DNA from: Burkholderia sp. Ax-1719
GTDB taxonomy: Bacteria; Pseudomonadota; Gammaproteobacteria; Burkholderiales; Burkholderiaceae
DNA length: 64,000 nucleotides
Direction: 5' to 3'
Assembly: GCF_011753055.1 (NCBI RefSeq)
Contig: NZ_VWWJ01000011.1
Location: forward strand, 124,001 to 188,000
Shown here: piece after piece, positions 1-9,472 of the stretch
Layout of the letters: each line of letters begins with the position of its first letter
How positions within the stretch are numbered: the first letter of the stretch is position 1
Program-made: the position numbers and the translations under genes
The notes under the pieces: generated by a model
Told to the model about the DNA's origin: nothing
Database searches by the model: none
The model's input: only the letters and a program-made list of their open reading frames with translations

Positions 1-2835
1 GGTCTTCGCCAGCGTCATGTCCATGTTCGAGAGCAGGTTCGAGAAGAACGGCCAGCTCTTGTACATTTTCTTGAACATCGCGAGACGGCGCGTGCGCTCG
101 GCGTCGCTGCCCGCTTCGTCCAGATACGCCGACACGGCGCTGCCAAAGCCATACCAGCCCGTCAGCAGCAGACGGCATTGGCCCCACGAGAAGCCCCAGG
201 GAATCGCGCGCAGATCGTCGATCTTGCGGTTCTTCGGATCCTGCAGCTTGCGCGAAGCCGGACGGCTGCCGATGTTGAGTTCGGCGATTTCGGTGATCGG
301 CGTCGAAGCGAAGAAGTAGTCGGTGAAGCCGGGCGTCTCGTACACGAGCGAGCGGTACGCGGCCATCGCGTCATCCGAGAGCTTTTGCATCGTCTCTTCA
401 AATGCGGCGAGTTGATCCGGCGCATGCGTGCCGGCCTGCTTGCCCATCGGCAGCAGCGTGGCTTCGAGCGTCGCCGCCACCACGGTTTCCAGATTGCGTC
501 GGCCGATTTCCGGATTGCCGAACTTCGAGGCGATCACTTCGCCCTGTTCGGTCAGGCGGATCTGGCCTTCGACCGTGCCCGGCGGCTGCGACAGAATCGC
601 GTTGTAGGTCGGGCCGCCTCCGCGTCCGACCGTGCCTCCGCGGCCGTGGAACAGGCGCAGCGTGATGCCGCGCTGCTTGTAGAGCGCCACCAGCGCGAGT
701 TCGGCGCGATACAGCTCCCAGTTCGAAGTGAGGAAACCGCCGTCCTTGTTGCTGTCCGAATAGCCGAGCATGATTTCCTGCTCGTTGCCCCAATGCTCGA
801 CGATGCCGTCGATGCCCGGCAGCGCCAGCAGGTCGCGCATGATGCCCGAGGCGTGGCGCAAGTCGGGAATCGTTTCGAACAGCGGGATCACCATCAGCGC
901 GGCCTTCGCGGGATCGTCCGCGTGACCCAGACGTCCGCTCAGGAGGCCGGTTTCCTTCTGCAACAGCATCACTTCCAGCAGGTCGGAAACCGTTTCGGTG
1001 TGCGAGATGATGTAGTTGCGCACCGCACGCGCGCCGAATTTGTCGCGCGTCACGCGCGCCATTTCCAGCACGCCCAGCTCGCTCTTCACCAGATCGGAAT
1101 AGTCGAGATACGGCGAGCGCAAGGTGCGCGGCTCGGCCAGTTGCGCGAGCAGCAGGCTTTGCTTGGCTTCTTCGGAGAGCGCGGCGTAATCGGCTTCGAC
1201 GCCCGCACGCGCGAGCAGTTCGGTGATGACGGCTTCGTGGATGTCCGAGCTTTGGCGCAGATCGATCGACGCCAGATGGAAGCCGAACACTTCGACCGCG
1301 CGCAGCAGCGGCGCGAGTCGTGGCGTGGCGAGCGACGCGCCGTGATGCTCGGCGAGCGAATCCATCAGGATGCGCAGGTCGCGCGAGAATTCGGCGGCAT
1401 CGGCGTAAGGCGTGGCGCGCACCGGCGCGGCGTTGCGGCCGGCGCTGCGCACAGCCACGACGCCTTCGCCCAGACGCACGCGGGCGCTGGCGGCCAGGCG
1501 CGTGTACACGCCGATCAGCGCACGGCGGTACGGTTCATCGACACGATGCGGCGACTGATCGGGCGAGGCTTCGGCCAGCGCCTTGAGTTCGTCGCTCGCG
1601 CCCGCGAGCAGGTCCGAGACCGACAGCTCGGCGCCCAGCTTGTGCGTTTCGTCGAGGTAGTGTTGCAGGATCACCTGCGCCTGACGCTCGCTCGCGTCTT
1701 CGAGCGTGGCGGCCGTGACGTTCGGATTGCCGTCGCGGTCGCCGCCGATCCAGCTGCCCATCTGCAGGAAGGCGGGCAGGCGCGCGGCCAGACCGTGTTC
1801 CTTCAGCTGCGTTTCGATCTCGCCGTAGAGTGCGGGAATTTCGCTCAGGAAGGTGGTGTGGTAGTAGGACAGCGCGTTTTCGATTTCATCGCCGACAGTC
1901 AGGCGCGCGTCGCGCAGCATGCGCGTCTGCCATAGCGAGGTCACGCGCGCGCGCAGCAGCGCTTCGTTCTGCTCGCGTTCGCGATGCGTGAGCGGCTGGT
2001 CGCGCTCGGCCAGCAGACGCGCGACATCGTGCTGCGAATCGAGCGTGCTTTTGCGCTGCACTTCGGTGGGGTGCGCGGTCAAAACCGGCACGATCAGCGC
2101 ATCGTTGAAGAACTGCTGGAGCACCGGCGTGGCGGCCGCGCCCGCTTGTGCGAGACGTTCCAGCGAATGCGCGATGGTGCCTGCCTGCGGCGCGGAACCG
2201 GCCAGATCGTGAATGCGGCGACGACGATTGCGATGGCGGTCTTCAGCGATGTTCGCAAGATGCGAGAAATAGCTGAAGGCGCGCACGACGCTCACGGTCT
2301 GTTCGGGCGAGAGCGCGCGCAGCTGTTTTTCCAGTGCGAGCGCGGCGGCGTTGTCGTCTTCGCGGCGAAAGCGCACGGCCGTCTGGCGGATCGTTTCCAC
2401 CACGTCGAATACGGCGTCGCCTTCCTGTTCGCGCAGCACCTCGCCGAGCAGACGCCCCAGGTAGCGGATGTCCTCGAACAGCGGTTGATCCTTGTCGTCG
2501 CGCGCGCGGCCATTGCGGCCGGTGTGGGCGGCTTTCGCGGGCTTGTCCGCGAGGCGGGGCGCTTTGGGCGCTTTCGGCACCTTCGCTGCCTTCATGGCTT
2601 TGTCTGCCTTCGCTGCTTTCACCGCCTTGGACGCTTTCGCGGCCTTCGGCGCGCTGGCGGATTCAGCCGCGCTGCGCGTCGTGGTCGGCGTATCGATATC
2701 GGTTTGAGTCGTGGCTTTCGCTGTCTTCGTGGTCTTCGTGCCAGTGGATTTTTCCGCCTGCGCCTCGGCGGCGGAAGTTGCGTTCTGCGATGCGTTGTTG
2801 CGGCGCTCTGCGCGCGCCGATCCGGAAGACTTCAC
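1..2835 (-). CDS. ppc: Phosphoenolpyruvate carboxylase, 3' end cut by the window
   Basis: Carboxylates phosphoenolpyruvate with bicarbonate to oxaloacetate, the anaplerotic feed of the TCA cycle, in the cytoplasm. The visible 945 residues include the FHGRGGTVGRGGG loop and SDSNKDGGFLTSNWELY segment diagnostic of the family; comparison with E. coli Ppc suggests roughly the last 100 residues lie beyond base 1. I chose the GTG at 2835-2833 because its reading (VKSSGSARAERRN) resembles the N terminus I recall for Burkholderia Ppc; an ATG at 2595 is an alternative. The first 115 or so residues are a low-complexity Ala/Lys/Thr extension, and conserved sequence begins near DQPLFEDIRYLGR. The gene diverges from hemC across a 587-bp gap. 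Confidence 0.95.
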   Translation of the reverse strand, partial: MKSSGSARAERRNNASQNATSAAEAQAEKSTGTKTTKTAKATTQTDIDTPTTTRSAAESASAPKAAKASKAVKAAKADKAMKAAKVPKAPKAPRLADKPAKAAHTGRNGRARDDKDQPLFEDIRYLGRLLGEVLREQEGDAVFDVVETIRQTAVRFRREDDNAAALALEKQLRALSPEQTVSVVRAFSYFSHLANIAEDRHRNRRRRIHDLAGSAPQAGTIAHSLERLAQAGAAATPVLQQFFNDALIVPVLTAHPTEVQRKSTLDSQHDVARLLAERDQPLTHREREQNEALLRARVTSLWQTRMLRDARLTVGDEIENALSYYHTTFLSEIPALYGEIETQLKEHGLAARLPAFLQMGSWIGGDRDGNPNVTAATLEDASERQAQVILQHYLDETHKLGAELSVSDLLAGASDELKALAEASPDQSPHRVDEPYRRALIGVYTRLAASARVRLGEGVVAVRSAGRNAAPVRATPYADAAEFSRDLRILMDSLAEHHGASLATPRLAPLLRAVEVFGFHLASIDLRQSSDIHEAVITELLARAGVEADYAALSEEAKQSLLLAQLAEPRTLRSPYLDYSDLVKSELGVLEMARVTRDKFGARAVRNYIISHTETVSDLLEVMLLQKETGLLSGRLGHADDPAKAALMVIPLFETIPDLRHASGIMRDLLALPGIDGIVEHWGNEQEIMLGYSDSNKDGGFLTSNWELYRAELALVALYKQRGITLRLFHGRGGTVGRGGGPTYNAILSQPPGTVEGQIRLTEQGEVIASKFGNPEIGRRNLETVVAATLEATLLPMGKQAGTHAPDQLAAFEETMQKLSDDAMAAYRSLVYETPGFTDYFFASTPITEIAELNIGSRPASRKLQDPKNRKIDDLRAIPWGFSWGQCRLLLTGWYGFGSAVSAYLDEAGSDAERTRRLAMFKKMYKSWPFFSNLLSNMDMTLAKT

Positions 2836-2989
2836 GATGTTTTCCTTAAGACAAGCCAGCAATTGCCCTGCACGGGCCTCATTCGGGCGCGTTTCGTCCC
2901 GACTCAGGCCCACAGGGGTGGACAGATTATTGTTTGGGGACTGCCAACTGCATGGCCGCGGCCAGGGCCGCGACTCAGTACGACTTCGA

Positions 2990-3025
2990 GGTGCTACCTG
3001 GGGTGCTGCCTGGGGTGCTGCGTCA
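2990..3025. repeat. 12-bp tandem repeat, three imperfect copies
   Basis: Units GGTGCTACCTGG, GGTGCTGCCTGG and GGTGCTGCGTCA follow one another directly. The flanks also echo each other: a TACGACTTCGAGGTGC stretch precedes the array and TACGACTCGGGGTGC follows it, so a longer unit of about 45 bp may also be duplicated. Confidence 0.8.
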
Positions 3026-3284
3026 GGTACGACTCGGGGTGCAACCAGGAGCGCTACGCGCGAGGTGAAACAAAAGACGCAGTGGTGAATCGGGAGCAGG
3101 TCTTGCGGGGCAGCGTCGCCGAGCGCACGAGTGCGCACACATGGCGGGCCACCAGACGGAAAGGGAGAGAATGAGGCAACGCGCGCGTCATGGCAATGCC
3201 ATATGGGCGCTTTGTCCGTGCATTGGAACGCACGTGCGGCTCTTGTGGAGCCTGGTCTCTTCCTTGCCGCCGCACACGCTTGAA

Positions 3285-3308
3285 TTGCGACCTGCATTGC
3301 TACCTGCA
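3285..3308. repeat. 12-bp tandem repeat, two copies
   Basis: TTGCGACCTGCA is followed directly by TTGCTACCTGCA, differing at one base. It lies 115 bp upstream of the hemC start. Confidence 0.7.
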
Positions 3309-3422
3309 GGGGCATTTCGCCGCCTTCGCTCGCCCAGCGGGCAAGCGGAAAAAGGGGCGCGTGCTAACATTGCCTGTTATCCGATTCTGTTTTTTTCGAA
3401 CCCGTCATTCGATGTGCTTGCC

Positions 3423-4487
3423 ATGAATTCCGAGACGTTATCCGCGCCTGATCCGGCTACTCCGTCGGCCACACCGCGCACGCTGGTCATCGCTTCGCGC
3501 GAGAGCCGCCTTGCGATGTGGCAGGCCGAACATGTTCAAGCTGCGCTGCACAAATTATATCCATCCTGCGAGGTGAAAATCCTCGGAATGACCACCCGTG
3601 GCGATCAAATTCTCGATCGCACGCTGTCGAAAGTCGGCGGTAAGGGTCTGTTCGTCAAGGAACTGGAGCAGGCGCTCGCCGAAGGCCGCGCCCATCTCGC
3701 CGTTCATTCGCTCAAGGACGTGCCGATGGAGCTGCCCGAGGGCTTCGCGCTCACGGCCATCATGGAGCGCGAAGATCCGCGCGACGCTTTCGTCTCGAAT
3801 GACTACGACTCGCTTGCTGCACTGCCGCCGGGCGCGGTGGTCGGCACCTCCAGCCTGCGCCGCGAATCGATGATCCGCGCGCGTTATCCGCATCTGGATG
3901 TGAAGCCGCTGCGCGGCAACCTGGACACGCGTCTGTCCAAGCTCGATCGCGGTGACTACGCGGCCATCATTCTGGCGGCGGCGGGTCTCAAGCGTCTGGG
4001 CTTAAGCGAGCGCATCCGCGCGCTGCTCGCGCCGGAAGACAGCTTGCCCGCAGCGGGGCAGGGCGCGCTCGGCATCGAGATCCGTGCTGATCGCGCGGAC
4101 ATCGCCGCATGGCTTGCGCCCCTGCACGACGACGCCACCGCCAAGGCCGTCGAGGCCGAACGCATGGTGTCGCGGGCGCTGGGTGGCAGCTGCTCGGTGC
4201 CGCTCGCGGCCTACGCGCAATGGCAGGACGGCCAGCTCGCGCTGCGCGGCAGCATCGCCACGCCGGATGCGAGCCGCGTGCTGGCCGCCGAAGAAGCCGC
4301 CGCGCCTGCCACGGTGGCGGAAGCCGTCGCGCTCGGTCGCAAGGTCGCCGACGATCTGATCGCCCAGGGCGCGCTAGAGATCGTGCGTGCGCTCGCCGAA
4401 GCCGGCCCCGACGAGCAGCGCGTGCCGAATCTGGCACCCTCGGCGTCGCCGTCGAACGCCTCATCCAGCGGCACGGACGGACGATGA
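3423..4487 (+). CDS. hemC: Hydroxymethylbilane synthase (porphobilinogen deaminase)
   Basis: Joins four porphobilinogen molecules head to tail into hydroxymethylbilane, an early step of haem and sirohaem synthesis in the cytoplasm. The 354-residue product shows the family landmarks: IASRESRLAMWQAEHV near the N terminus, the GTSSLRRE segment at about 141-148, and the ALGGSCSVPLAAY motif whose Cys257 should bind the dipyrromethane cofactor. An in-frame opening reaches further upstream, but the ATG at 3423 starts just ahead of the conserved part and matches the family length. The stop overlaps the hemDX start by four bases (ATGA), pointing to translational coupling. Confidence 0.97.
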   Translation: MNSETLSAPDPATPSATPRTLVIASRESRLAMWQAEHVQAALHKLYPSCEVKILGMTTRGDQILDRTLSKVGGKGLFVKELEQALAEGRAHLAVHSLKDVPMELPEGFALTAIMEREDPRDAFVSNDYDSLAALPPGAVVGTSSLRRESMIRARYPHLDVKPLRGNLDTRLSKLDRGDYAAIILAAAGLKRLGLSERIRALLAPEDSLPAAGQGALGIEIRADRADIAAWLAPLHDDATAKAVEAERMVSRALGGSCSVPLAAYAQWQDGQLALRGSIATPDASRVLAAEEAAAPATVAEAVALGRKVADDLIAQGALEIVRALAEAGPDEQRVPNLAPSASPSNASSSGTDGR

Positions 4488-6721
4488 CGAGCCCCTGGCA
4501 GCCGCGCCGCGACGGCCCACCCGGCTCGGCCCAGCCCGATGAATGGGGCGGCCCCGCCGATGCTGCGCAGTCCGAACCAGTTCAAGGACATACCGGCGCA
4601 CCGTTTTCGGTCGTCATAACCCGGCCGGCCGGTCAGTCGGATACGCTCGCCAGCCAGCTCGCCGCACGCGGTCTCAAACCGCTCGATTTCCCGCTCATCG
4701 CCATCGCGCCCGTGCGTGACGACGCTCCGTTGCGCGAAGCGCTCGGCGCGCTCGACCGCTACGCGCTGGTGGTGTTCGTTTCGCCCAATGCCGTCGACCG
4801 CGCGTTCGATTGCTATCGCGAGATCTCGTCGATCTGGCCGCATGCGCTGCCGGTTGCCGTGGTCGGTCCGGCCAGCGTCGCCGCGCTCGCGCGCCAGGGC
4901 GTGGCCGCGCCCGATCATCGGGTGATCAGCCCCGCCGGTTCCGCCGACGAAGAACCGGCGCGCTTCGACTCAGAATCGCTTTATGCGGCGCTCGAAAAGA
5001 CGCTCGGCGAGAACGCCTTCGCGGGCAAGCGCGTGCTGATCGTGCGCGGCGATGGCGGCCGCGAATGGCTCGCCGACCGCCTGCGCGAAGCAGGCGCCGA
5101 AGTCGAGGCCGTGGCCGCCTACCGCCGCATCGTGCCGGAGCCGCCCATTGGCGCGTGGGCGGCGGTGCATGCGCTGCTCGAAGGCGCGCCGCACGCCTGG
5201 CTCGTCACCAGCTCCGAAGGCGTGCGCAATCTCGACGAACTCGCGCGCGAACACCTCACGGCGGGCGAAATCGTCGAGCTGCGTCACGCGCATCTGGTCG
5301 CGCCGCACCCGCGGATCGCCGAGACGGCGCGCTCATTGGGTTTTGATAGGATTACGGTGTCCGGCGCGGGCGACGAGCGCATCGTCGACACGCTGCTCGG
5401 GCTCGCATCGTCCCAGTCTGCGCAGTCAACCTCAGCGGCATCCTCGGTTTCCCCAGAAGGTTCTTCAGCCGCGCAGTTCGCGGCTCAACCGGTTCAGAAC
5501 ACCCCGGCCTCGCCGCCGGCACAATCACGCATGACTGACCAGAACGATTCCAGCCACGTTCCCCATTCAGGCGCAACGCCCGCTTCCGCGTCCGCTATCA
5601 CGCCAGGCGCCGCTGCGGCTTCGTCCGCTTCTTCGTCCACCGCGCGCCCCGCATCGTCTTCATCGTCGTATGCATCGGCGCCGCCGCCCAGTTCCAGTGC
5701 GCGCCGCAGCGGCGCGGGTTCCGCGATCCTCTGGCTCGTGGTGGTGCTGGTGGCCGCAGGCGCGGGTGCGGGCGGCTATGCGCTCAACCGCAAGCTTGAG
5801 CGCATGGATGCCGCGCTCGTGCAGCGCCAGCAGAGCGCCGATCAGCAGACCGCCGCGCTGCGCGCACGCGCCGATCAGGCCGTGACCAGCGCCCAGCAGA
5901 TCGACAAACAGATGGCGCAGCTCGAAGGCAAGATCGCTGACGCGCAGACCTCGCAGCAGGCGCTCGCGCAGCAATATGCCGATCTCGCTAAAAACCGCGA
6001 CGACTGGACGCTCGCCGAAGTCGGCCAGATGCTCTCTAGCGCCAGCGAGCAACTGCAACTGACCGGCAACACGCAGCTCGCGCTGTTCGCGCTGCAAAGC
6101 GCCGATACGCGCCTCGCCGCCTCGGACAGCCCGCAGGCGCTGGCGGTGCGCAAGGCCATCGCGGCGGACACTGACAAGCTCAAAGCCGCGCCGTCCACCG
6201 ACCTCGCCGGGATGGCGATCAAGCTCGACACGGCGCTCGCCGCGATCGACAAGCTGCCGCTCGCGGGCGAAGCGCTCGTCGCCCACACGCGGCCCGAAGC
6301 CGCTACGCCGGCGGATGTGACGAAGACCGCCGCCGCAACCGGCGAGCCGCGCTGGAAGGCCTGGCTCGACACGTTCGTGAATGGCATCGGCCAGCAGATC
6401 GCCAGCCTCGTGCAGGTGCGCCGCATCGATAACGCCGACGCCATGCTCGCCTCGCCCGATCAAGGCTATTTCGTGCGCGAGAACGTGAAGCTGCGCCTGC
6501 TGTCGGCGCGCCTCTCGCTGCTCTCGCGCAACGAGCCCACGCTCAAGTCCGATCTCGCCGCCGCCGACGCCGCGCTCGCGCATTACTTCGACAGCGCGTC
6601 GAAGGAAACGCAGAATGTGCGCGACCTGCTCAAGCAGGTGGATGCGGGCTCGGCTGCCGTAGCGCTGCCCACGCTCGACGAGAGCCTGAAGGCCGTCCAG
6701 CAATACAAGAGCCGGGGGTAA
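4484..6721 (+). CDS. hemDX: Fused uroporphyrinogen-III synthase / HemX membrane protein
   Basis: A single uninterrupted 745-residue frame. Residues about 40-320 are HemD, which cyclises hydroxymethylbilane with inversion of ring D (VVITRPAGQ near the start, VVFVSPNAVDRAF and LIVRGDGGREWLADRL typical of the fold). A Ser/Ala/Pro-rich linker follows. Residues about 350-745 are HemX: a disordered stretch, one membrane helix at about 413-434, then a long Gln/Ala-rich coiled coil and helical periplasmic domain. Met350 (base 5531) is where a separate HemX would begin, but no stop precedes it. Fused HemD/HemX proteins are known in Burkholderia. The start overlaps hemC by four bases; hemY follows after three bases. 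Confidence 0.93.
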   Translation: MTSPWQPRRDGPPGSAQPDEWGGPADAAQSEPVQGHTGAPFSVVITRPAGQSDTLASQLAARGLKPLDFPLIAIAPVRDDAPLREALGALDRYALVVFVSPNAVDRAFDCYREISSIWPHALPVAVVGPASVAALARQGVAAPDHRVISPAGSADEEPARFDSESLYAALEKTLGENAFAGKRVLIVRGDGGREWLADRLREAGAEVEAVAAYRRIVPEPPIGAWAAVHALLEGAPHAWLVTSSEGVRNLDELAREHLTAGEIVELRHAHLVAPHPRIAETARSLGFDRITVSGAGDERIVDTLLGLASSQSAQSTSAASSVSPEGSSAAQFAAQPVQNTPASPPAQSRMTDQNDSSHVPHSGATPASASAITPGAAAASSASSSTARPASSSSSYASAPPPSSSARRSGAGSAILWLVVVLVAAGAGAGGYALNRKLERMDAALVQRQQSADQQTAALRARADQAVTSAQQIDKQMAQLEGKIADAQTSQQALAQQYADLAKNRDDWTLAEVGQMLSSASEQLQLTGNTQLALFALQSADTRLAASDSPQALAVRKAIAADTDKLKAAPSTDLAGMAIKLDTALAAIDKLPLAGEALVAHTRPEAATPADVTKTAAATGEPRWKAWLDTFVNGIGQQIASLVQVRRIDNADAMLASPDQGYFVRENVKLRLLSARLSLLSRNEPTLKSDLAAADAALAHYFDSASKETQNVRDLLKQVDAGSAAVALPTLDESLKAVQQYKSRG

Positions 6722-6724
6722 GAC

Positions 6725-7924
6725 ATGGCGATCCGTGGACTTCTCTGGCTCGCGCTCCTCTTCGCGGTGGCCGTCGCGCTCGCCACGGTGGGGCGCTTTG
6801 ACGCGGGGCAGGTGCTGCTCGTCTATCCGCCGTATCGCGTCGATGTCTCGCTGAACCTGTTCGTGGTCGGCATCGTCGTGGCGTTTTTGCTGCTCTACGC
6901 GATCCTGCGTTTCGTGCGCAATGTCGTGACGATGCCGCGCCGCGTGGCCGCGTATCGTGCGCGCGCACGCAAGGAAAAGGCGAATTCGGCGCTGCGCGAT
7001 GCGGTGAGCAATCTCTACGCGGGCCGTTTCTCGCGTGCTGAAAAAGCCGCGCGGGACTCGCTCGTCGACGAGAAAAACAAGGGTGCGGCCGGTCTGATCG
7101 CCGCGAACGCCGCGCATCGTCTGCACGAGTACGCGCGTCGCGACGAATGGCTCACGCAGGTCGAAGACCCCGAGCTTCAGGAAGCGCGCCTGATGGCCAC
7201 CGCCGACATGCGCGCCGATGGCCGCGACGCGGATGGCGCGCTCGCCGCGCTCACCGAAATGCGCACCCAGGGCGGCCGCCGCATCCACGCGCAGCAGATC
7301 GCGCTGCGTGCGCAGCAGCAGCTCAAGAACTGGGGCGAAGTGCTCAAGCTCGTCAAGACGCTGGAAAAGCGCGAGGCGCTGCATCCGGCCGTGGCGGTGC
7401 GTCTGCGTCAGCTGGCGGCGGAAAACCTGCTGCGCGATCGTCGTCACAACGCCGATGCCTTGCTCGAACTGTGGCACGCGCTCACGCCGGTCGAGCGCCA
7501 TTCGCCGCGTCTGGCCGATTGCGCGGCTGAACTGCTGATCGCGCTGGAACGCCAGAACGACGCGCGCAAGATCGTCGAGGAAGCGCTGGCGCAGAACTGG
7601 GATGCGCGTCTGCTGCGCCGCTATCCGGATACCGCGGGCGCCGATGCGCTGCCGCTGATCCAGAAAGCCGAAGCCTGGCGCAAGGAACGTCCTGAAGACG
7701 GCGACCTGCTGTTCGCGCTGGGTCGTCTGTGCCTGAAGCAGCAGTTGTGGGGCAAGGCGCAGTCCTTCCTCGAAGCGGCGCTCAAGTCGGCCAACGCGGT
7801 CCACAACGAGCCGCTCAAGATCCGCTCGCATCGCGCGCTCGCGCGTCTGCACGAGGAACTTGGCGATGCCGGCAAGGCCGCGACGCACTATCGCGAAAGC
7901 GCACTGGCGATGAACGTGGTTTGA
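6725..7924 (+). CDS. hemY: HemY-type inner-membrane TPR protein
   Basis: The 399-residue product has two N-terminal hydrophobic segments (about residues 4-22 and 43-65), then an Ala/Arg/Leu-rich repeat region that reads as tetratricopeptide helices. This is the proteobacterial HemY of the hemCDXY cluster, not the unrelated protoporphyrinogen oxidase of the same name in Bacillus. The biochemical role is unsettled; it is thought to be a membrane scaffold linked to late porphyrin metabolism. It begins three bases after hemDX, so it is surely co-transcribed. A strong terminator follows within 30 bp. Confidence 0.92.
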   Translation: MAIRGLLWLALLFAVAVALATVGRFDAGQVLLVYPPYRVDVSLNLFVVGIVVAFLLLYAILRFVRNVVTMPRRVAAYRARARKEKANSALRDAVSNLYAGRFSRAEKAARDSLVDEKNKGAAGLIAANAAHRLHEYARRDEWLTQVEDPELQEARLMATADMRADGRDADGALAALTEMRTQGGRRIHAQQIALRAQQQLKNWGEVLKLVKTLEKREALHPAVAVRLRQLAAENLLRDRRHNADALLELWHALTPVERHSPRLADCAAELLIALERQNDARKIVEEALAQNWDARLLRRYPDTAGADALPLIQKAEAWRKERPEDGDLLFALGRLCLKQQLWGKAQSFLEAALKSANAVHNEPLKIRSHRALARLHEELGDAGKAATHYRESALAMNVV

Positions 7925-7951
7925 CGCGTCGACTGCGTTGATATCGCGATA

Positions 7952-7980
7952 AAAAAGGCCGCTGACAAGCGGCCTTTTTC
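7952..7980. terminator. Bidirectional intrinsic terminator between hemY and the MFS gene
   Basis: A perfect hairpin, AAAAAGGCCGCT paired with AGCGGCCTTTTT around a GACA loop, with a T tract on both strands. It can end both the rightward hem operon and the leftward transporter operon. Confidence 0.93.
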
Positions 7981-8003
7981 TTTACAGGCCAGACGCCGCG
8001 CGA

Positions 8004-9323
8004 TCAGCGATTCACCAGCTTCGCAGGCGCGGAAAGCGCCAGCAGCCCACCCAGAATCATGCACGCCGCGAGCATATACATGCCCGAGTCATTGGCCGAC
8101 GTCGCCTGCTTGAGCCAGCCGACCGCATATGGGCTCAAAAAGCCCGCGAGATTGCCGATCGAATTGATCAACGCGATGCCCGCCGCCGCGCCCGTGCCCG
8201 CGAGCCAGGCGGTCGGCAGGCTCCAGAACAGCGGCAAGGTCGTGAGGATGCCGAAGGTGGCGAGCGTGAGCGCTGCCATCGCCAGCACGGTGTCGTGCGC
8301 CCACGTGACCGACAGCACGAGGCCAAGCGCGCCCACCGCCGCCGGAATCGCGATATGCCAGCGGCGCTCGCGCAGACGGTCGGCGCTGCGCGCGACCAGC
8401 ACCATGCCGACCACCGCCGCCGCAAACGGAATCGCCGAAAGCAGGCCGATCGCCAGCGCATCCTTCACGCCCGTCGCCTTGATGATGGTCGGCAGCCAGA
8501 AGCTCACGCCGTACAGCCCCATCACGAACGAGAAGTAGGTGAGGCTCATCAGCAGCACGCGCGGGCTCGTGAGCACCGTGCGCAAGGGCGGATCTTCCTT
8601 GGTGGCGTCCTCGGCGGCGATATTGCGTTCGAGCAGCGCGCGCTCCTCGGCCGTGAGCCATTTGGCCTTGCCGATGCGGTCGTCCAGCACGAAAAACACC
8701 AGCACGCCGACGATGACCGACGGCAGCCCTTCGAGCAAAAAGAGCCACTGCCAGCCTTGCCAGCCGTTTGCGCCATTGAATGACTTGAGAATCCAGCCCG
8801 AGACCGGCCCGCCGATCACGCCCGACAGCGCAATGGCCGTCATGAACCATGTCGTCATGCGCCCGCGACGGTGCGCCGGATACCAGTAAGTCAGGTAGAG
8901 AATGATGCCGGGGAAAAAGCCCGCTTCACACAGGCCCAGCAGAAAGCGCATCACGTAGAACATCGTCGGCGTGGTGACGAACATCGTGAAAATCGATACG
9001 AGGCCCCACGTGACCATGATGCGCGCGATCCACACGCGCGCGCCCACGCGATGCAGGATCACATTGCTTGGTACTTCGAACAAAAAGTAGCCGATAAAGA
9101 AAATGCCCGCGCCGAAGCCATAGACCGCATCGGAAAGACCCAGCGCCGTGCTCATCTGCAGCTTGGCGAAGCCGACGTTGACGCGGTCCAGATAGGCGAC
9201 CACATAGCAGAGCATCAGAAGCGGGATCAGCCGCCACGCGACCTTGCGGTAGGTGGCTTCCTCGAAGGCGGGCAGGGGCGCGCCCGCGCCCGCATGCGGC
9301 AGGTGATTCGCTGGACTGGCCAT
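8004..9323 (-). CDS. MFS transporter of the anion:cation symporter (tartrate/phthalate permease) type
   Basis: A 12-helix major facilitator of 439 residues. LIPLLMLCYVVAYLDRVNVGFAK in helix 1 is the signature of the ACS family, which imports organic acids such as tartrate, glucarate, phthalate or 4-hydroxyphenylacetate by proton symport. I place the start at 9323, where a GGAG ribosome site sits five bases upstream; an upstream ATG at 9395 would add 24 residues and has no such site. It is the last gene of a leftward group with an SDR oxidoreductase and an aldehyde dehydrogenase, so the cargo is probably the compound those enzymes oxidise or a product of it. The substrate cannot be read from sequence. 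Confidence 0.88.
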   Translation of the reverse strand: MASPANHLPHAGAGAPLPAFEEATYRKVAWRLIPLLMLCYVVAYLDRVNVGFAKLQMSTALGLSDAVYGFGAGIFFIGYFLFEVPSNVILHRVGARVWIARIMVTWGLVSIFTMFVTTPTMFYVMRFLLGLCEAGFFPGIILYLTYWYPAHRRGRMTTWFMTAIALSGVIGGPVSGWILKSFNGANGWQGWQWLFLLEGLPSVIVGVLVFFVLDDRIGKAKWLTAEERALLERNIAAEDATKEDPPLRTVLTSPRVLLMSLTYFSFVMGLYGVSFWLPTIIKATGVKDALAIGLLSAIPFAAAVVGMVLVARSADRLRERRWHIAIPAAVGALGLVLSVTWAHDTVLAMAALTLATFGILTTLPLFWSLPTAWLAGTGAAAGIALINSIGNLAGFLSPYAVGWLKQATSANDSGMYMLAACMILGGLLALSAPAKLVNR

Positions 9324-9472
9324 GGTGTCTCCGTGCGGGCCGCTGTCTCGGCCTGCTGGTATTGCCACCTCGTTATGGCGGCTATTCGTGGACAAAGCAC
9401 GACCATTCTATACGCGCCGCCAAGGCCGGGCGGCGCGGGAAAACACCAATGCGTCAATGACTTAGGTGGAGG

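Larger units (their letters stand above)
2836..3422. other. Divergent ppc/hemC intergenic region (587 bp)
   Basis: This gap carries the promoters of ppc (leftward) and hemC (rightward), but I could not fix either with confidence. It holds two short tandem arrays, listed separately. No open frame here has a convincing ribosome binding site or protein-like composition, so I see no gene. Confidence 0.5.

Noticed and set aside
5660..7888. A reverse-strand open frame of about 740 codons opposite hemDX and hemY
   Set aside because: It is an antisense mirror of real genes in GC-rich DNA: Arg/His/Gly-rich, no conserved motif and no ribosome site.
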